Shown piece by piece: positions 1 through 7,076 of a DNA stretch of 9,542 nt. The notes beneath the pieces were generated by a model. That model worked only from the letters and a program-made list of their open reading frames with translations. It ran no database searches and had not been told where the DNA came from. Position 1 is the stretch's first letter, and the number at the start of each line of letters is the position of its first letter. The stretch lies in the NCBI GenBank assembly GCA_938041005.1, contig CALHZJ010000085.1, forward strand, positions 1-9,542, given 5' to 3'. The translations under genes and the position numbers were made by a program. This stretch comes from an uncultured Candidatus Saccharibacteria bacterium (GTDB lineage Bacteria > Patescibacteriota > Saccharimonadia > Saccharimonadales > Saccharimonadaceae).

Positions 1-314
1 AGATAACCATCGACGCGACTCATAACGGATTTACGCGAAGCTTCGTCCTGCTCAAAATTGGTCATAATCAGAATCTTACTATTCGGAACCAAATCAACAT
101 TGTTATTTCTCAGCGCGTCTAAAATCTGGTCGCCGCGTTGCTCTGGTAGCATCAAATCTAAGATTATCAAGTCAAAGTTCTGGTTGCGCGCCGCCACTAG
201 CCCGTCATTCCCGTCGACCACCCACGTCACGTCATACCCCGCTTTTTGTAGACTCCTGACGTACATTTCGCCAATAAATCGGTCATCTTCCACGCATAAA
301 ATTGTCTTTATCAT
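1..314 (-). CDS. Response regulator, receiver domain (3' end beyond window)
   Basis: This gene encodes a two-component response regulator, cut by the left edge; 104 complete residues are visible. The start is ATG at 314-312, preceded by a good GGAGG site at 323-319 with a 4-base spacer. That site overlaps the stop codon of the upstream kinase gene. The visible part is a canonical receiver domain: acidic pocket E9-D10-D11, phosphoacceptor D53 in the string IILDLMLP, and T85 after a hydrophobic strand (ILIMT) as the switch Thr. The conserved Lys expected after GYL lies just outside the window. The output domain is not visible, so whether it binds DNA cannot be said. It lies 8 bases downstream of the sensor kinase gene on the same strand, so it is very probably that kinase's partner and co-transcribed and translated with it. 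Confidence 0.93.
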   Translation of the reverse strand, partial: MIKTILCVEDDRFIGEMYVRSLQKAGYDVTWVVDGNDGLVAARNQNFDLIILDLMLPEQRGDQILDALRNNNVDLVPNSKILIMTNFEQDEASRKSVMSRVDGY

Positions 315-322
315 AATTCCTC

Positions 323-1849
323 CTAGCCCTTATACATAGCGTGATTTTTTATCCAGCCGCCGCCCTTTCGTATCAATTGATTATTCAACTGCCCGTCTTC
401 TAGCAATTTATCTTTAACTGTAGCATAAATTGGCAAAGTGAACGAGAAGACCGAGCCTTCGTTTTCGCGGGATCGAGCGATTATCGAGCCGCCGTGAGAT
501 TCGACAAAGGCTTTGCAAATATAAAGCCCAATTCCCGTCCCGGCTACGGCCTCGCGTGATCGGTGCGATCGATAGAACTTGTGGAACAAATTGTCCACGA
601 CATTCGCCGGCATGCCAATTCCGTTATCGGCAACAGACACTTCCACGAAGTCGCCTTTTTTCTCCGCGGAAACGGTTACGGACCCGCCCTCAAAACTGTA
701 TTTAATGGCGTTGTCAATTAGATTACCAATCACTTCCCCGATACTTCCGTGATCGGCGGCTACGGTTGGGAGATCGTCTGGAATATTGACGCTGAGCATT
801 CTGTGTTGAGTCGAGGCGCGAAGTTGCATATCATCGGCGATCGAGGCGTAAATATTAGCGACAGTGTCTTCCAGCAGATAGACCTTCAAGTGGTGTTTAT
901 CATATCTGGCAACGTTAAGGATATTATCAATGTAGCTGGACAGGCGATTGGACGAAACAACCAGCCTATCAAGAAGTTGCCTTTCATCGCCCTGCAAGCG
1001 TCCAGCAAACTCTTCGTTGATAATGTCCAGATATCCACGAATAACTGTAATCGGTCCGCGAAGTTCGTGGGCGGCAAATGAGATGAAATTGAGGTCCTCT
1101 TCTTCTGGCAAATATCCTTCAGACTTGTCGATGAGAAAAATGGCAGTTTCGGCGGCGGCGCCTTTCTCAAATGAAGCCACAATGTCGAATATTCGTGTTT
1201 TTTGGATGATGTTAGGGTTGGTGCTAATGCGCTGCCAACGGTGCTCGGCTTTAATTTTCTCATTGGAGATTTCGTGAAGCCAATCGGAAATGCTTGGTTC
1301 GTTTAGAAAATCAAGCGCCAGAAAATCCTCACCTTTTGCGTTCCTGGAAATCGGGGCGGCGGAATTGGCGAAGATAATCTTCTGATTGGAATTAAGAATT
1401 ACTACGCCAGTGCTGGCTTGATTCAGGGCTTGAGTGAGCGGGATTTTTGGCTTGTCGTTGTCACTAGCTGGTTTTTGCTCTGGCTGATAATCGCCATAAA
1501 TTGCCTGAAGCGCCGTCTTAAATCCAGTTTTTTCGTAGCGTTTATCGTTGGGATTTGGCGGAGTGTCGGTGGTTAGTTCGCCAATTTTATGAGAAAGTGC
1601 CGCCAGAATTTTATTAAGCGGCGCAGCGATGATTTTAACGATAGAAATTGAAAATAGGATTTGCAAGATGGCGGTAATTAAAATGATAATCCAAAAATTT
1701 ATCTGGAATATAGAAATTGCCGTGAAGTGGAGTGCGATTCCCAGTCCTAATATGATGCAGGCGCTCGCTGATAATAGGACTAATATGACTTTTCGGTAAT
1801 AATATTGTTTGTACTCGCGTAGGGTTTTAGATGCCGGATCTATTGCCAT
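323..1849 (-). CDS. Membrane sensor histidine kinase with PAS-like domain
   Basis: A 508-residue sensor kinase that should autophosphorylate on His and pass phosphate to the adjacent response regulator. Two transmembrane segments lie at about 21-43 and 52-74, with almost no extracytoplasmic loop between them, so it probably senses within the membrane or cytoplasm. A PAS-like segment spans about 138-240 (ASTGVVILNSNQKIIFAN). The HisKA H-box carries the phosphoacceptor H261 (AAHELRGP). The ATPase domain has an N-box with N380 (NLIDNAIKYS), G1 DNGIGMP at about 408-414, an F-box (LFHKFYRS) and G2 GTGIGLYICK from 437. All catalytic motifs are intact. I chose ATG at 1849 rather than 1888 because an AGGGGA site lies 8 bases before it, and the longer start would reach 49 bases into the upstream gene. 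It overlaps the DUF3048 gene by 10 bases, which suggests translational coupling. Confidence 0.95.
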   Translation of the reverse strand: MAIDPASKTLREYKQYYYRKVILVLLSASACIILGLGIALHFTAISIFQINFWIIILITAILQILFSISIVKIIAAPLNKILAALSHKIGELTTDTPPNPNDKRYEKTGFKTALQAIYGDYQPEQKPASDNDKPKIPLTQALNQASTGVVILNSNQKIIFANSAAPISRNAKGEDFLALDFLNEPSISDWLHEISNEKIKAEHRWQRISTNPNIIQKTRIFDIVASFEKGAAAETAIFLIDKSEGYLPEEEDLNFISFAAHELRGPITVIRGYLDIINEEFAGRLQGDERQLLDRLVVSSNRLSSYIDNILNVARYDKHHLKVYLLEDTVANIYASIADDMQLRASTQHRMLSVNIPDDLPTVAADHGSIGEVIGNLIDNAIKYSFEGGSVTVSAEKKGDFVEVSVADNGIGMPANVVDNLFHKFYRSHRSREAVAGTGIGLYICKAFVESHGGSIIARSRENEGSVFSFTLPIYATVKDKLLEDGQLNNQLIRKGGGWIKNHAMYKG

Positions 1850-2946
1850 GAAACACTTCCCCTTCCTGGCGTGAAGGCTGCAATCCATGTTTGTCCGCGA
1901 TTTAAGGCGACGTCTTTTCCGGATTCGTCTGTCAATTTAAGTGGCGAATTTATGTCCGCTTTTGACCAAGTGGCAGTGGCGACTGTGCCGTTTTGGAAAA
2001 TGTAAGCTTTGCCGGATCCTGTCGTTTTGATGTCTTCGTAGCCATCGTAATTTTGAGCCCGAGCTTCAACGCCAACTTCCATAGCTATGACAGTGTTTGG
2101 AGCAATTTGCCCATCTTCCCTGTCGGTATGTGGCGCGCCAGCCATGCTCCTAAGGTAAGAATTTGACGCCTTGTCGTAAGTGTATGAGGTGTTGTAGAGT
2201 GAGCCGCTGAGGTTTATGTTTACAGATGTGGCGTTTGGCGATTCGACAGGCTTGCCGTCTGCTCGCGCGAAGCTGGTGAATTCGGAATTGTTATAGCCTT
2301 TTGCGCTGTTCAATTGGTCAAGTTTTTCTCCTGAAGTATAGACGTTGTGCGGCGCGTAGCGGTCGCGAGATCGCCAATACGATCCGTCGTTAAAGAACTG
2401 GTCGATGTCGCGATAATTGCCGTTTCTGACTTGAGATAAAGCGTTGGGGCTTCCGCCAACGTGTGCGATTGATGCTTGATACGGCGCCGCCCAGCTCAAA
2501 TAGTATAATCTTAAGCTTCGCACTGGACCAATTAGCGCCGGCTTTTCTCCCTGGTACAGAGCCAAAAACCTAGTAATTCCGCCTTCCGCCACAGCTTCGT
2601 AAACCATGCCAGCTTTCTTCAGTCCTGACTGCGGTCTGGCGGCTGGACTGTTCTCAATCATCACGCCAGTTACAGGCAACTTTGCGGCGGCTTCGTTCGC
2701 GATTTCCATTCCGGTCAATGGCGAATAAAACTTCTTCGGAGCGGGTTTTTTAGTCGGCAATTTCAGTTCCGCGCTAGCAGTCTGCTCGTATTTTATGGAG
2801 TGAATTGCAATTATGAAAACTCCAGCAATAACCATCGCGCTCACCACGAGTACGATTGCCAGAATATGCTTTTTTACCCATTCTTTGAACGACTCCCAGC
2901 GAGCGTTCTTTTTTTGTCCTGATTTATCTATTTTTTCAACATTCAT
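1840..2946 (-). CDS. DUF3048 (YerB-like) membrane-anchored protein
   Basis: A 368-residue protein of the DUF3048 family, known from Bacillus YerB; the molecular function of the family is not established. A basic N-terminus (1-27) precedes one transmembrane segment at about 28-49, so the remainder should lie outside the cell. The N-terminal family domain (about 70-215) shows the conserved strings PLTG, VMIENSPAARPQSGL, AEGGITRFLALY, IGPVRSLR and HVGGSPNAL. The C-terminal domain (about 240-365) ends with the typical GQTWIAAFTPGRGSVSW. The TM anchor replaces the lipoprotein signal of YerB. The gene overlaps the histidine kinase gene by 10 bases, so a shared role in envelope sensing is plausible but inferred. 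No Shine-Dalgarno is visible; a TATACT -10 element ends 10 bases before the ATG, implying a near-leaderless mRNA. The family call is firm, the function unknown. Confidence 0.93.
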   Translation of the reverse strand: MNVEKIDKSGQKKNARWESFKEWVKKHILAIVLVVSAMVIAGVFIIAIHSIKYEQTASAELKLPTKKPAPKKFYSPLTGMEIANEAAAKLPVTGVMIENSPAARPQSGLKKAGMVYEAVAEGGITRFLALYQGEKPALIGPVRSLRLYYLSWAAPYQASIAHVGGSPNALSQVRNGNYRDIDQFFNDGSYWRSRDRYAPHNVYTSGEKLDQLNSAKGYNNSEFTSFARADGKPVESPNATSVNINLSGSLYNTSYTYDKASNSYLRSMAGAPHTDREDGQIAPNTVIAMEVGVEARAQNYDGYEDIKTTGSGKAYIFQNGTVATATWSKADINSPLKLTDESGKDVALNRGQTWIAAFTPGRGSVSWQ

Positions 2947-2956
2947 GCTTATGCTT

Positions 2957-2965
2957 AGTATAGCA
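2957..2965 (-). promoter_or_regulatory. Extended -10 promoter for the DUF3048-kinase-regulator operon
   Basis: The minus strand reads TGC-TATACT, a TGn extended -10 element, between the gltX stop codon and the DUF3048 start. Only 10 bases separate the hexamer from the ATG at 2946, so the transcript would begin about 3-4 bases before the start codon. No good -35 is visible at normal spacing. The site would drive the three-gene unit separately from gltX. Confidence 0.6.
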
Positions 2966-2984
2966 TTTTCGGCGCACGAATAAA

Positions 2985-4430
2985 CTATTTTTGTAGATAA
3001 TTATCGATTCTTTTTAGAGTTTTTTCCTTGCCAATTAGCGCCAGCGTGTCGTTAAGTTGCGGACTAAACGGCGCCCACGTTGTCACAATTCTCACCAGAC
3101 TAAACAGAATCCCCGGCTTCTGCCCCGTCGTTTCCAGTAGTTGATTAAGGCAATTCTGAATTGTTTCTGGCGTCCAATCTGTAATTTTCTCGAATTCTTG
3201 GCGAGCAATTGACAATAAATCTCGTCGTTCGTCGTCGGTCAATTTGCGAAGTTGCTTATTTCCGTCAATTAATTCCGTGTCAATTTCAGGCTCAACAAAG
3301 AAGTAGCTTGTTAATTTTGGCAAATCTTGCAATGTCTTCAAGCGATCTTGCGCCAATTCCAGAACGCGCTTTTTATATGATTCATCAGCGTTTTTGGCTT
3401 CTTCGCCCCAGAATGATTGACAGCGAGAATAAAGATCGTCCAAGCTAAGCGAGCGAATCCATTGGCCGTTAAGCCAAATGAGTCGTTGTTCGTCAAATCG
3501 CGCGCCAGATTTTTGAACGCGATCAAGCGAGAACTTTTCAATCAGTTCGGCTTTACTGAAAATTTCCTGCTCCGTGCCGTCGTTCCACCCAAGTTGCGCT
3601 AAGAAATTAAGCATCGCTTCTGGCAAAATTCCCTCTGATCGATATTCGGTTACGCTTTTAGCACCGTCCCGCTTGCCAAGTTTTTTATTTCCCGATGGCG
3701 CCATAATGTGTGGCACGTGCGCCAGAATTGGTGGCGTAATTTTAAGCGCTTCGTAAAGCGACAGGTATTTAGGCGTGCTGGCAATATATTCCGAGCCGCG
3801 AATCACGTGTGTGACTTGCATCTCAAAATCGTCAATGATGTGCGCAAAATTGTAAGTTGGTAGACCGTCTGCTTTGATCAGAATGAAGTCGTCCAAAGCT
3901 TCTGGGCCAGCTGATAATTCGCCCATAACGGCGTCTGTCCAAGAATACCGCTTAATTTCCGGAACTTTGAAGCGCAGCGGCATTCCAAGTCGCCACTCTG
4001 GCGGATTTTCTGGACGATGGTCGCGATATAAAAATGCGCGCTTTTCAGCCTTGGCTTTGTCGCGGAAAATTTGCACTTCTTCAGGTGTGTACGGATCGGC
4101 GTAAGCCAGCCCTTCGCTAATCATTTTCTTTGCCCACTTTATGTAAATATCACGGCGATCTGTTTGGTGATATGGGCCAAAATTGCCAGACTCTTCTTTT
4201 GGATTGTTAAGAGTTGGTCCCTCGTCCCAATTTAGTCCTAGCCAATTTAAGGTTTCCAAAATCATTTCTTCCGCGCCTTCAACGAACCGAGCTTGGTCCG
4301 TATCTTCAATGCGTAAGATGAAATCTCCCTGATGCGCTCTGGCAACAAGGTATGTGTACAGCGCGGTGCGAACGTTGCCTAAGTGAATATAGCCAGTCGG
4401 ACTTGGCGCAAAACGAGTTCTAATAGTCAT
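2985..4430 (-). CDS. gltX: Glutamyl-tRNA synthetase
   Basis: A class I aminoacyl-tRNA synthetase that attaches glutamate to tRNA-Glu in the cytoplasm. At 481 residues it has the usual length for bacterial GluRS. The catalytic Rossmann fold starts at once with FAPSPTGYIHLGN, where H16-L-G-N19 is the HIGH motif. IEDTD follows at 41-45, and PTYNFAHIIDDF at about 191-202 with HVIRGSEYI after it form the glutamate/ATP pocket. The KMSKS-type motif is K250-L-G-K-R254, with Gly where Ser is commonest (KLSKR). The Cys/His zinc site found in some GluRSs is absent. The remainder, from about 310, is the helical anticodon-binding region. Sequence alone does not tell whether it is discriminating or also charges tRNA-Gln. 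There is no Shine-Dalgarno; a TATAAT lies 6 bases before the ATG, so the mRNA probably starts at the start codon itself. Confidence 0.98.
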   Translation of the reverse strand: MTIRTRFAPSPTGYIHLGNVRTALYTYLVARAHQGDFILRIEDTDQARFVEGAEEMILETLNWLGLNWDEGPTLNNPKEESGNFGPYHQTDRRDIYIKWAKKMISEGLAYADPYTPEEVQIFRDKAKAEKRAFLYRDHRPENPPEWRLGMPLRFKVPEIKRYSWTDAVMGELSAGPEALDDFILIKADGLPTYNFAHIIDDFEMQVTHVIRGSEYIASTPKYLSLYEALKITPPILAHVPHIMAPSGNKKLGKRDGAKSVTEYRSEGILPEAMLNFLAQLGWNDGTEQEIFSKAELIEKFSLDRVQKSGARFDEQRLIWLNGQWIRSLSLDDLYSRCQSFWGEEAKNADESYKKRVLELAQDRLKTLQDLPKLTSYFFVEPEIDTELIDGNKQLRKLTDDERRDLLSIARQEFEKITDWTPETIQNCLNQLLETTGQKPGILFSLVRIVTTWAPFSPQLNDTLALIGKEKTLKRIDNYLQK

Positions 4431-4436
4431 GAGTAA

Positions 4437-4445
4437 ATTATAGCA
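4437..4445 (-). promoter_or_regulatory. gltX extended -10 promoter, leaderless arrangement
   Basis: The minus strand reads TGC-TATAAT in the 29-base gap between the stop codon at 4460 and the gltX ATG at 4430. Only 6 bases lie between the hexamer and the ATG. The usual 6-8 base offset puts the transcription start on, or within a base or two of, the A of the ATG. At 17-base spacing the -35 hexamer reads CTGTAA (three of six matches). Confidence 0.65.
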
Positions 4446-4459
4446 CGTTATCTGATGAG

Positions 4460-5482
4460 TTACAGACTAGTGGCAATTTTTTCAATTTGGCTGCTTGAGA
4501 GGTTTGCGTCGCCGCTGATTTGATATAAAATCCCGCCGTTCACCCAAGCCGCTTCTTTTCCGCCGCTGTAAATTGTCAATCCGTCGATCATCGTGGTGTT
4601 CGGATTCTTGTGCTTTTCAGAGAAGAATTCTTTCACTGCTGACGAATTCCAGCCGCTTTTTTGCTGGGTTATGGTGTACCCTGAGCTTCCGTCGGCGTAG
4701 GCGTATTTCATAGAGACCTCGCCTGATTTGAATTTGATAGGTCCGTTCAGTGCGTAGCCGTCTGGCTTGTAGCCTGGATATTTGGCGTCAATTCCTGATT
4801 GAACGGCTGCCATTTTTATAGAGATATTTGGCATGCTCAAGTATGTTAAATAGCCACCTAGTAGCATCACCGCAAATCCAACAGAAAACGTATTCAACCA
4901 GCGTAATGTGCCGCCCTTTTTCTGACGTCGACGTGCTTTTTTGTTACTAATAATCTCATTCGACAAAGCTTTTTCGATTGCTTCGTTTTTCAATTGATGA
5001 GCGGTTTTTGCGACTGGCTTTTCTATTTTTTGCGGAGCGACGGCGACAAGCGGATTGTTATTCATAGTCAGAGGCTGGCGTTCTTTTCGCAATTTAGTGT
5101 TAACGCTAAGAGGTCTTTGTTGAGCGCGACGAGTAACGGGGTGAGCTTCGGCTGGGCGGTTAATAGCAATTTTCTGAGGAGCTGGCTTGCTGACAATTGG
5201 CGTAGAAAACTTCTTCACGGCGACATGTTGTTTCACGTCGACGCGAGCTTTCTGGGGTTTGGCAGCCAATGGCGTACGCTGCGGCATTTTAACGTGCCGA
5301 CGATTCAATGTGCTGGATTTCTGAACGTGTGCGGCGTGAATATTTGATACAGATGTACCACGCTTACTGATTGATTGTTCTTTTTCTATTTCAGATTTTT
5401 CAATCTTAATATCATCCATCACCATTCCGGTAATAGTATTGTAAGCTCGTCCATTGATAACCACGTAGTTTTTACTTGCCAT
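4460..5482 (-). CDS. Single-TM protein with extracytoplasmic C-domain, possibly DUF4367-like
   Basis: A 340-residue protein I cannot name with certainty. The N-terminus has a short ordered-looking motif, YVVINGRAYNTITGMVMDD (residues 6-24). Residues 30-185 are basic, Lys/Arg/Gln/Pro-rich and probably disordered. A very basic stop-transfer stretch (KKARRRQKK, 181-189) precedes one transmembrane helix at about 196-216, giving an N-in, C-out topology. The C-terminal domain (about 217-340) has the pattern GYTITQQKSGW, a GLTIY strand, AAWVNGGILYQISGDANLS and a final IEKIATSL. This recalls the DUF4367 fold found at the C-termini of some anti-sigma-like and envelope proteins; that assignment is an impression, not a proven match. 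Translation starts at ATG 5482 behind an AGGGGG ribosome site about 4-5 bases away. It diverges from the PEGA gene and lies 29 bases upstream of gltX. Confidence 0.85.
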   Translation of the reverse strand: MASKNYVVINGRAYNTITGMVMDDIKIEKSEIEKEQSISKRGTSVSNIHAAHVQKSSTLNRRHVKMPQRTPLAAKPQKARVDVKQHVAVKKFSTPIVSKPAPQKIAINRPAEAHPVTRRAQQRPLSVNTKLRKERQPLTMNNNPLVAVAPQKIEKPVAKTAHQLKNEAIEKALSNEIISNKKARRRQKKGGTLRWLNTFSVGFAVMLLGGYLTYLSMPNISIKMAAVQSGIDAKYPGYKPDGYALNGPIKFKSGEVSMKYAYADGSSGYTITQQKSGWNSSAVKEFFSEKHKNPNTTMIDGLTIYSGGKEAAWVNGGILYQISGDANLSSSQIEKIATSL

Positions 5483-5509
5483 TAATCCCCCTAATGTTTA
5501 TTCCTATAT

Positions 5510-5515
5510 ATTATA
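5510..5515 (-). promoter_or_regulatory. -10 element for the single-TM protein gene
   Basis: The minus strand reads TATAAT about 27 bases before the ATG at 5482. This leaves a short leader of about 20 bases that contains the AGGGGG ribosome site. A TTGAAA occurs upstream but at 20-base spacing, which is too long to call confidently. It forms a divergent pair with the plus-strand promoter at 5553-5561. Confidence 0.5.
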
Positions 5516-5552
5516 GTACAAATCGCCTAAGGTTTTTTCAAGTGTAAAAATA

Positions 5553-5561
5553 TGTTATAAT
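5553..5561 (+). promoter_or_regulatory. Extended -10 promoter for the PEGA protein gene
   Basis: The plus strand reads TGT-TATAAT, a full extended -10, ending 10 bases before the ATG at 5572. No Shine-Dalgarno lies between (ttccgtaatt), so the transcript should have a leader of only about 3-4 bases. The -35 region is just a T-rich run, consistent with an extended -10 promoter that does not need a -35. Confidence 0.6.
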
Positions 5562-5571
5562 TTCCGTAATT

Positions 5572-7068
5572 ATGTACCAGAAAAAGAATCGCACTAAAGA
5601 GCTCGCACGGCGGACCTTTGTGTACACGCTGATGACATTATCACTTATAATTCTTCTTACGTTTTTGACGTTTAGAATGCTCGGCTATACGTTTGATCCA
5701 AATACGAAAGAATTGCAACAGACTGGACTTGTCCAATATGAATCACATCCTGGCGGGGCGCTGGTTTATGTTGACGATATGGAGCTGCGCCGCACTCCGA
5801 CGAAAAGCACCGTTCTTCCTGGTAAACACACTTTTTCGATGAAATTGGATAAATACGAACCGTGGCAAAAAACGTTGAATATTAAATCTGATACCGTTAC
5901 GAATTTGAATTACGCCAGACTGATCCCGACAAAACGCGAAACCACCGAAGTAAAAACGTTCGACTCATTACAATCTGTTTCTCTGTCGCCAGCTGGTAAT
6001 TTCTTAATGGGATTTGGCGTTAAGGATAAAACTCCGATTCTGACAATTGGTGACATTCGCGACACGAACAAAGATAAGGAAAAGTTCACGGAGCATACGT
6101 TAAGCACGAGCGTTTTGGCTGGCTATTCCCTGTCTTCTGACAATCATACGTTTACCGTGTCGGAGTGGGACCGCGATTCTCGTTACGCGCTAGTGAAGCA
6201 TTCGTATCCAGCGGAAAATAACACTACTGGCGTGCAGTGGTTGGTTTTTGATAGAGAAAATCCAGAGAAAATTACCGACGTAACGGCTATGACTGGTTTT
6301 GCAATTAAGCAAATCAGCTTTGCGGGGACTGGCGCACACACGGTTTACGTTTTGCAGGAAACTGGCGAATTGAGGCGAGTTGACCTTGATAGCTCGACAA
6401 TTTCCAGCCCAATTTTGACTGGCGTCGAATCTTTCAAGCTTTACGGCGATGATCGTTTGTCTTACGTGGCTGTTGTTGACGGTAAAAAAGTGGCAGGAAT
6501 TTGGAAACGAGATTGGAAAGAACCATTTGTGATTGGCACTTTTGCTACTGATTCTACTCCAGTAATTCGAATTTCTCGTTATTTTAATAAAGACACCGTG
6601 GTCTTGGCTGATGGCAAAAATATGACAATTTATAGAGGCGACATTTCGGATTCTAAGGACCGCCAAAAAGAGTTCTTAAAAACGGCAAAGACCATTAAAA
6701 CTGACAATGCGACTGCGAACGTGATGATGGACAATGCTGGGCGATTTATCGTGGCGCAAAACGGCGCGGTACTGCAGACTTACGATTTGGAACGTAAAGA
6801 ATTGTCTAGCGTGTTTAACATTGGCGTGGCGCAGGAAGTGAAGTGGCTTGACAATTTCTATATCCGTAGCGTTTCTGCGGCAGGAAAAATGGAGATTCGC
6901 GAGTTTGACGGCACGAACGCTCATACGTTGATAAGCGTTAAACCTGGTTTGGACTATGTTTTGTCCTCGAACCAGCGATACGTTTACGGATTGACGACCA
7001 ACGCTTCTGGAAAAATTGTCCTGAGTAAAATGAATATGGACAATGGTTCGATTGGGCTGTTCAATTAA
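5572..7068 (+). CDS. PEGA-domain membrane protein with propeller-like repeats
   Basis: A 498-residue anchored envelope protein. A basic N-terminus (KKNRTKELARR) precedes a transmembrane helix at about 15-36, placing the rest outside the membrane. Residues about 54-117 form a PEGA domain, a small beta module common in surface proteins: SHPGGALVYVDDMELRRTPTKSTVLPGKHTF followed by YEPWQKTLNI. The remainder (about 125-498) is beta-rich, with repeated strand-turn patterns such as VSLSPAGNFLMGFG, LAGYSLSSDNHTF, ILTGVESFKLYGDDRLSYVAVVDGKK and LDYVLSSNQRYVYGL. This resembles a beta-propeller of TolB/WD type, judged by eye. No LPXTG-type sorting signal is visible. Carbohydrate or peptidoglycan binding is possible but unproven. 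The stop codon lies 8 bases from the convergent sortase gene's stop. Confidence 0.9.
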   Translation: MYQKKNRTKELARRTFVYTLMTLSLIILLTFLTFRMLGYTFDPNTKELQQTGLVQYESHPGGALVYVDDMELRRTPTKSTVLPGKHTFSMKLDKYEPWQKTLNIKSDTVTNLNYARLIPTKRETTEVKTFDSLQSVSLSPAGNFLMGFGVKDKTPILTIGDIRDTNKDKEKFTEHTLSTSVLAGYSLSSDNHTFTVSEWDRDSRYALVKHSYPAENNTTGVQWLVFDRENPEKITDVTAMTGFAIKQISFAGTGAHTVYVLQETGELRRVDLDSSTISSPILTGVESFKLYGDDRLSYVAVVDGKKVAGIWKRDWKEPFVIGTFATDSTPVIRISRYFNKDTVVLADGKNMTIYRGDISDSKDRQKEFLKTAKTIKTDNATANVMMDNAGRFIVAQNGAVLQTYDLERKELSSVFNIGVAQEVKWLDNFYIRSVSAAGKMEIREFDGTNAHTLISVKPGLDYVLSSNQRYVYGLTTNASGKIVLSKMNMDNGSIGLFN

Positions 7069-7076
7069 TAGATAAT

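Noticed and set aside
58..339. 93-residue plus-strand ORF
   Set aside because: It is a shadow opposite the response regulator gene, which has catalytic motifs and a ribosome site.
886..1263. 125-residue minus-strand ORF inside the kinase gene
   Set aside because: Alternate frame of the kinase core; the kinase frame carries the H261 and N380 motifs.
1850..1888. Longer kinase start at 1888
   Set aside because: It would extend the overlap with the DUF3048 gene to 49 bases with no ribosome site, whereas ATG 1849 has AGGGGA at 8 bases.
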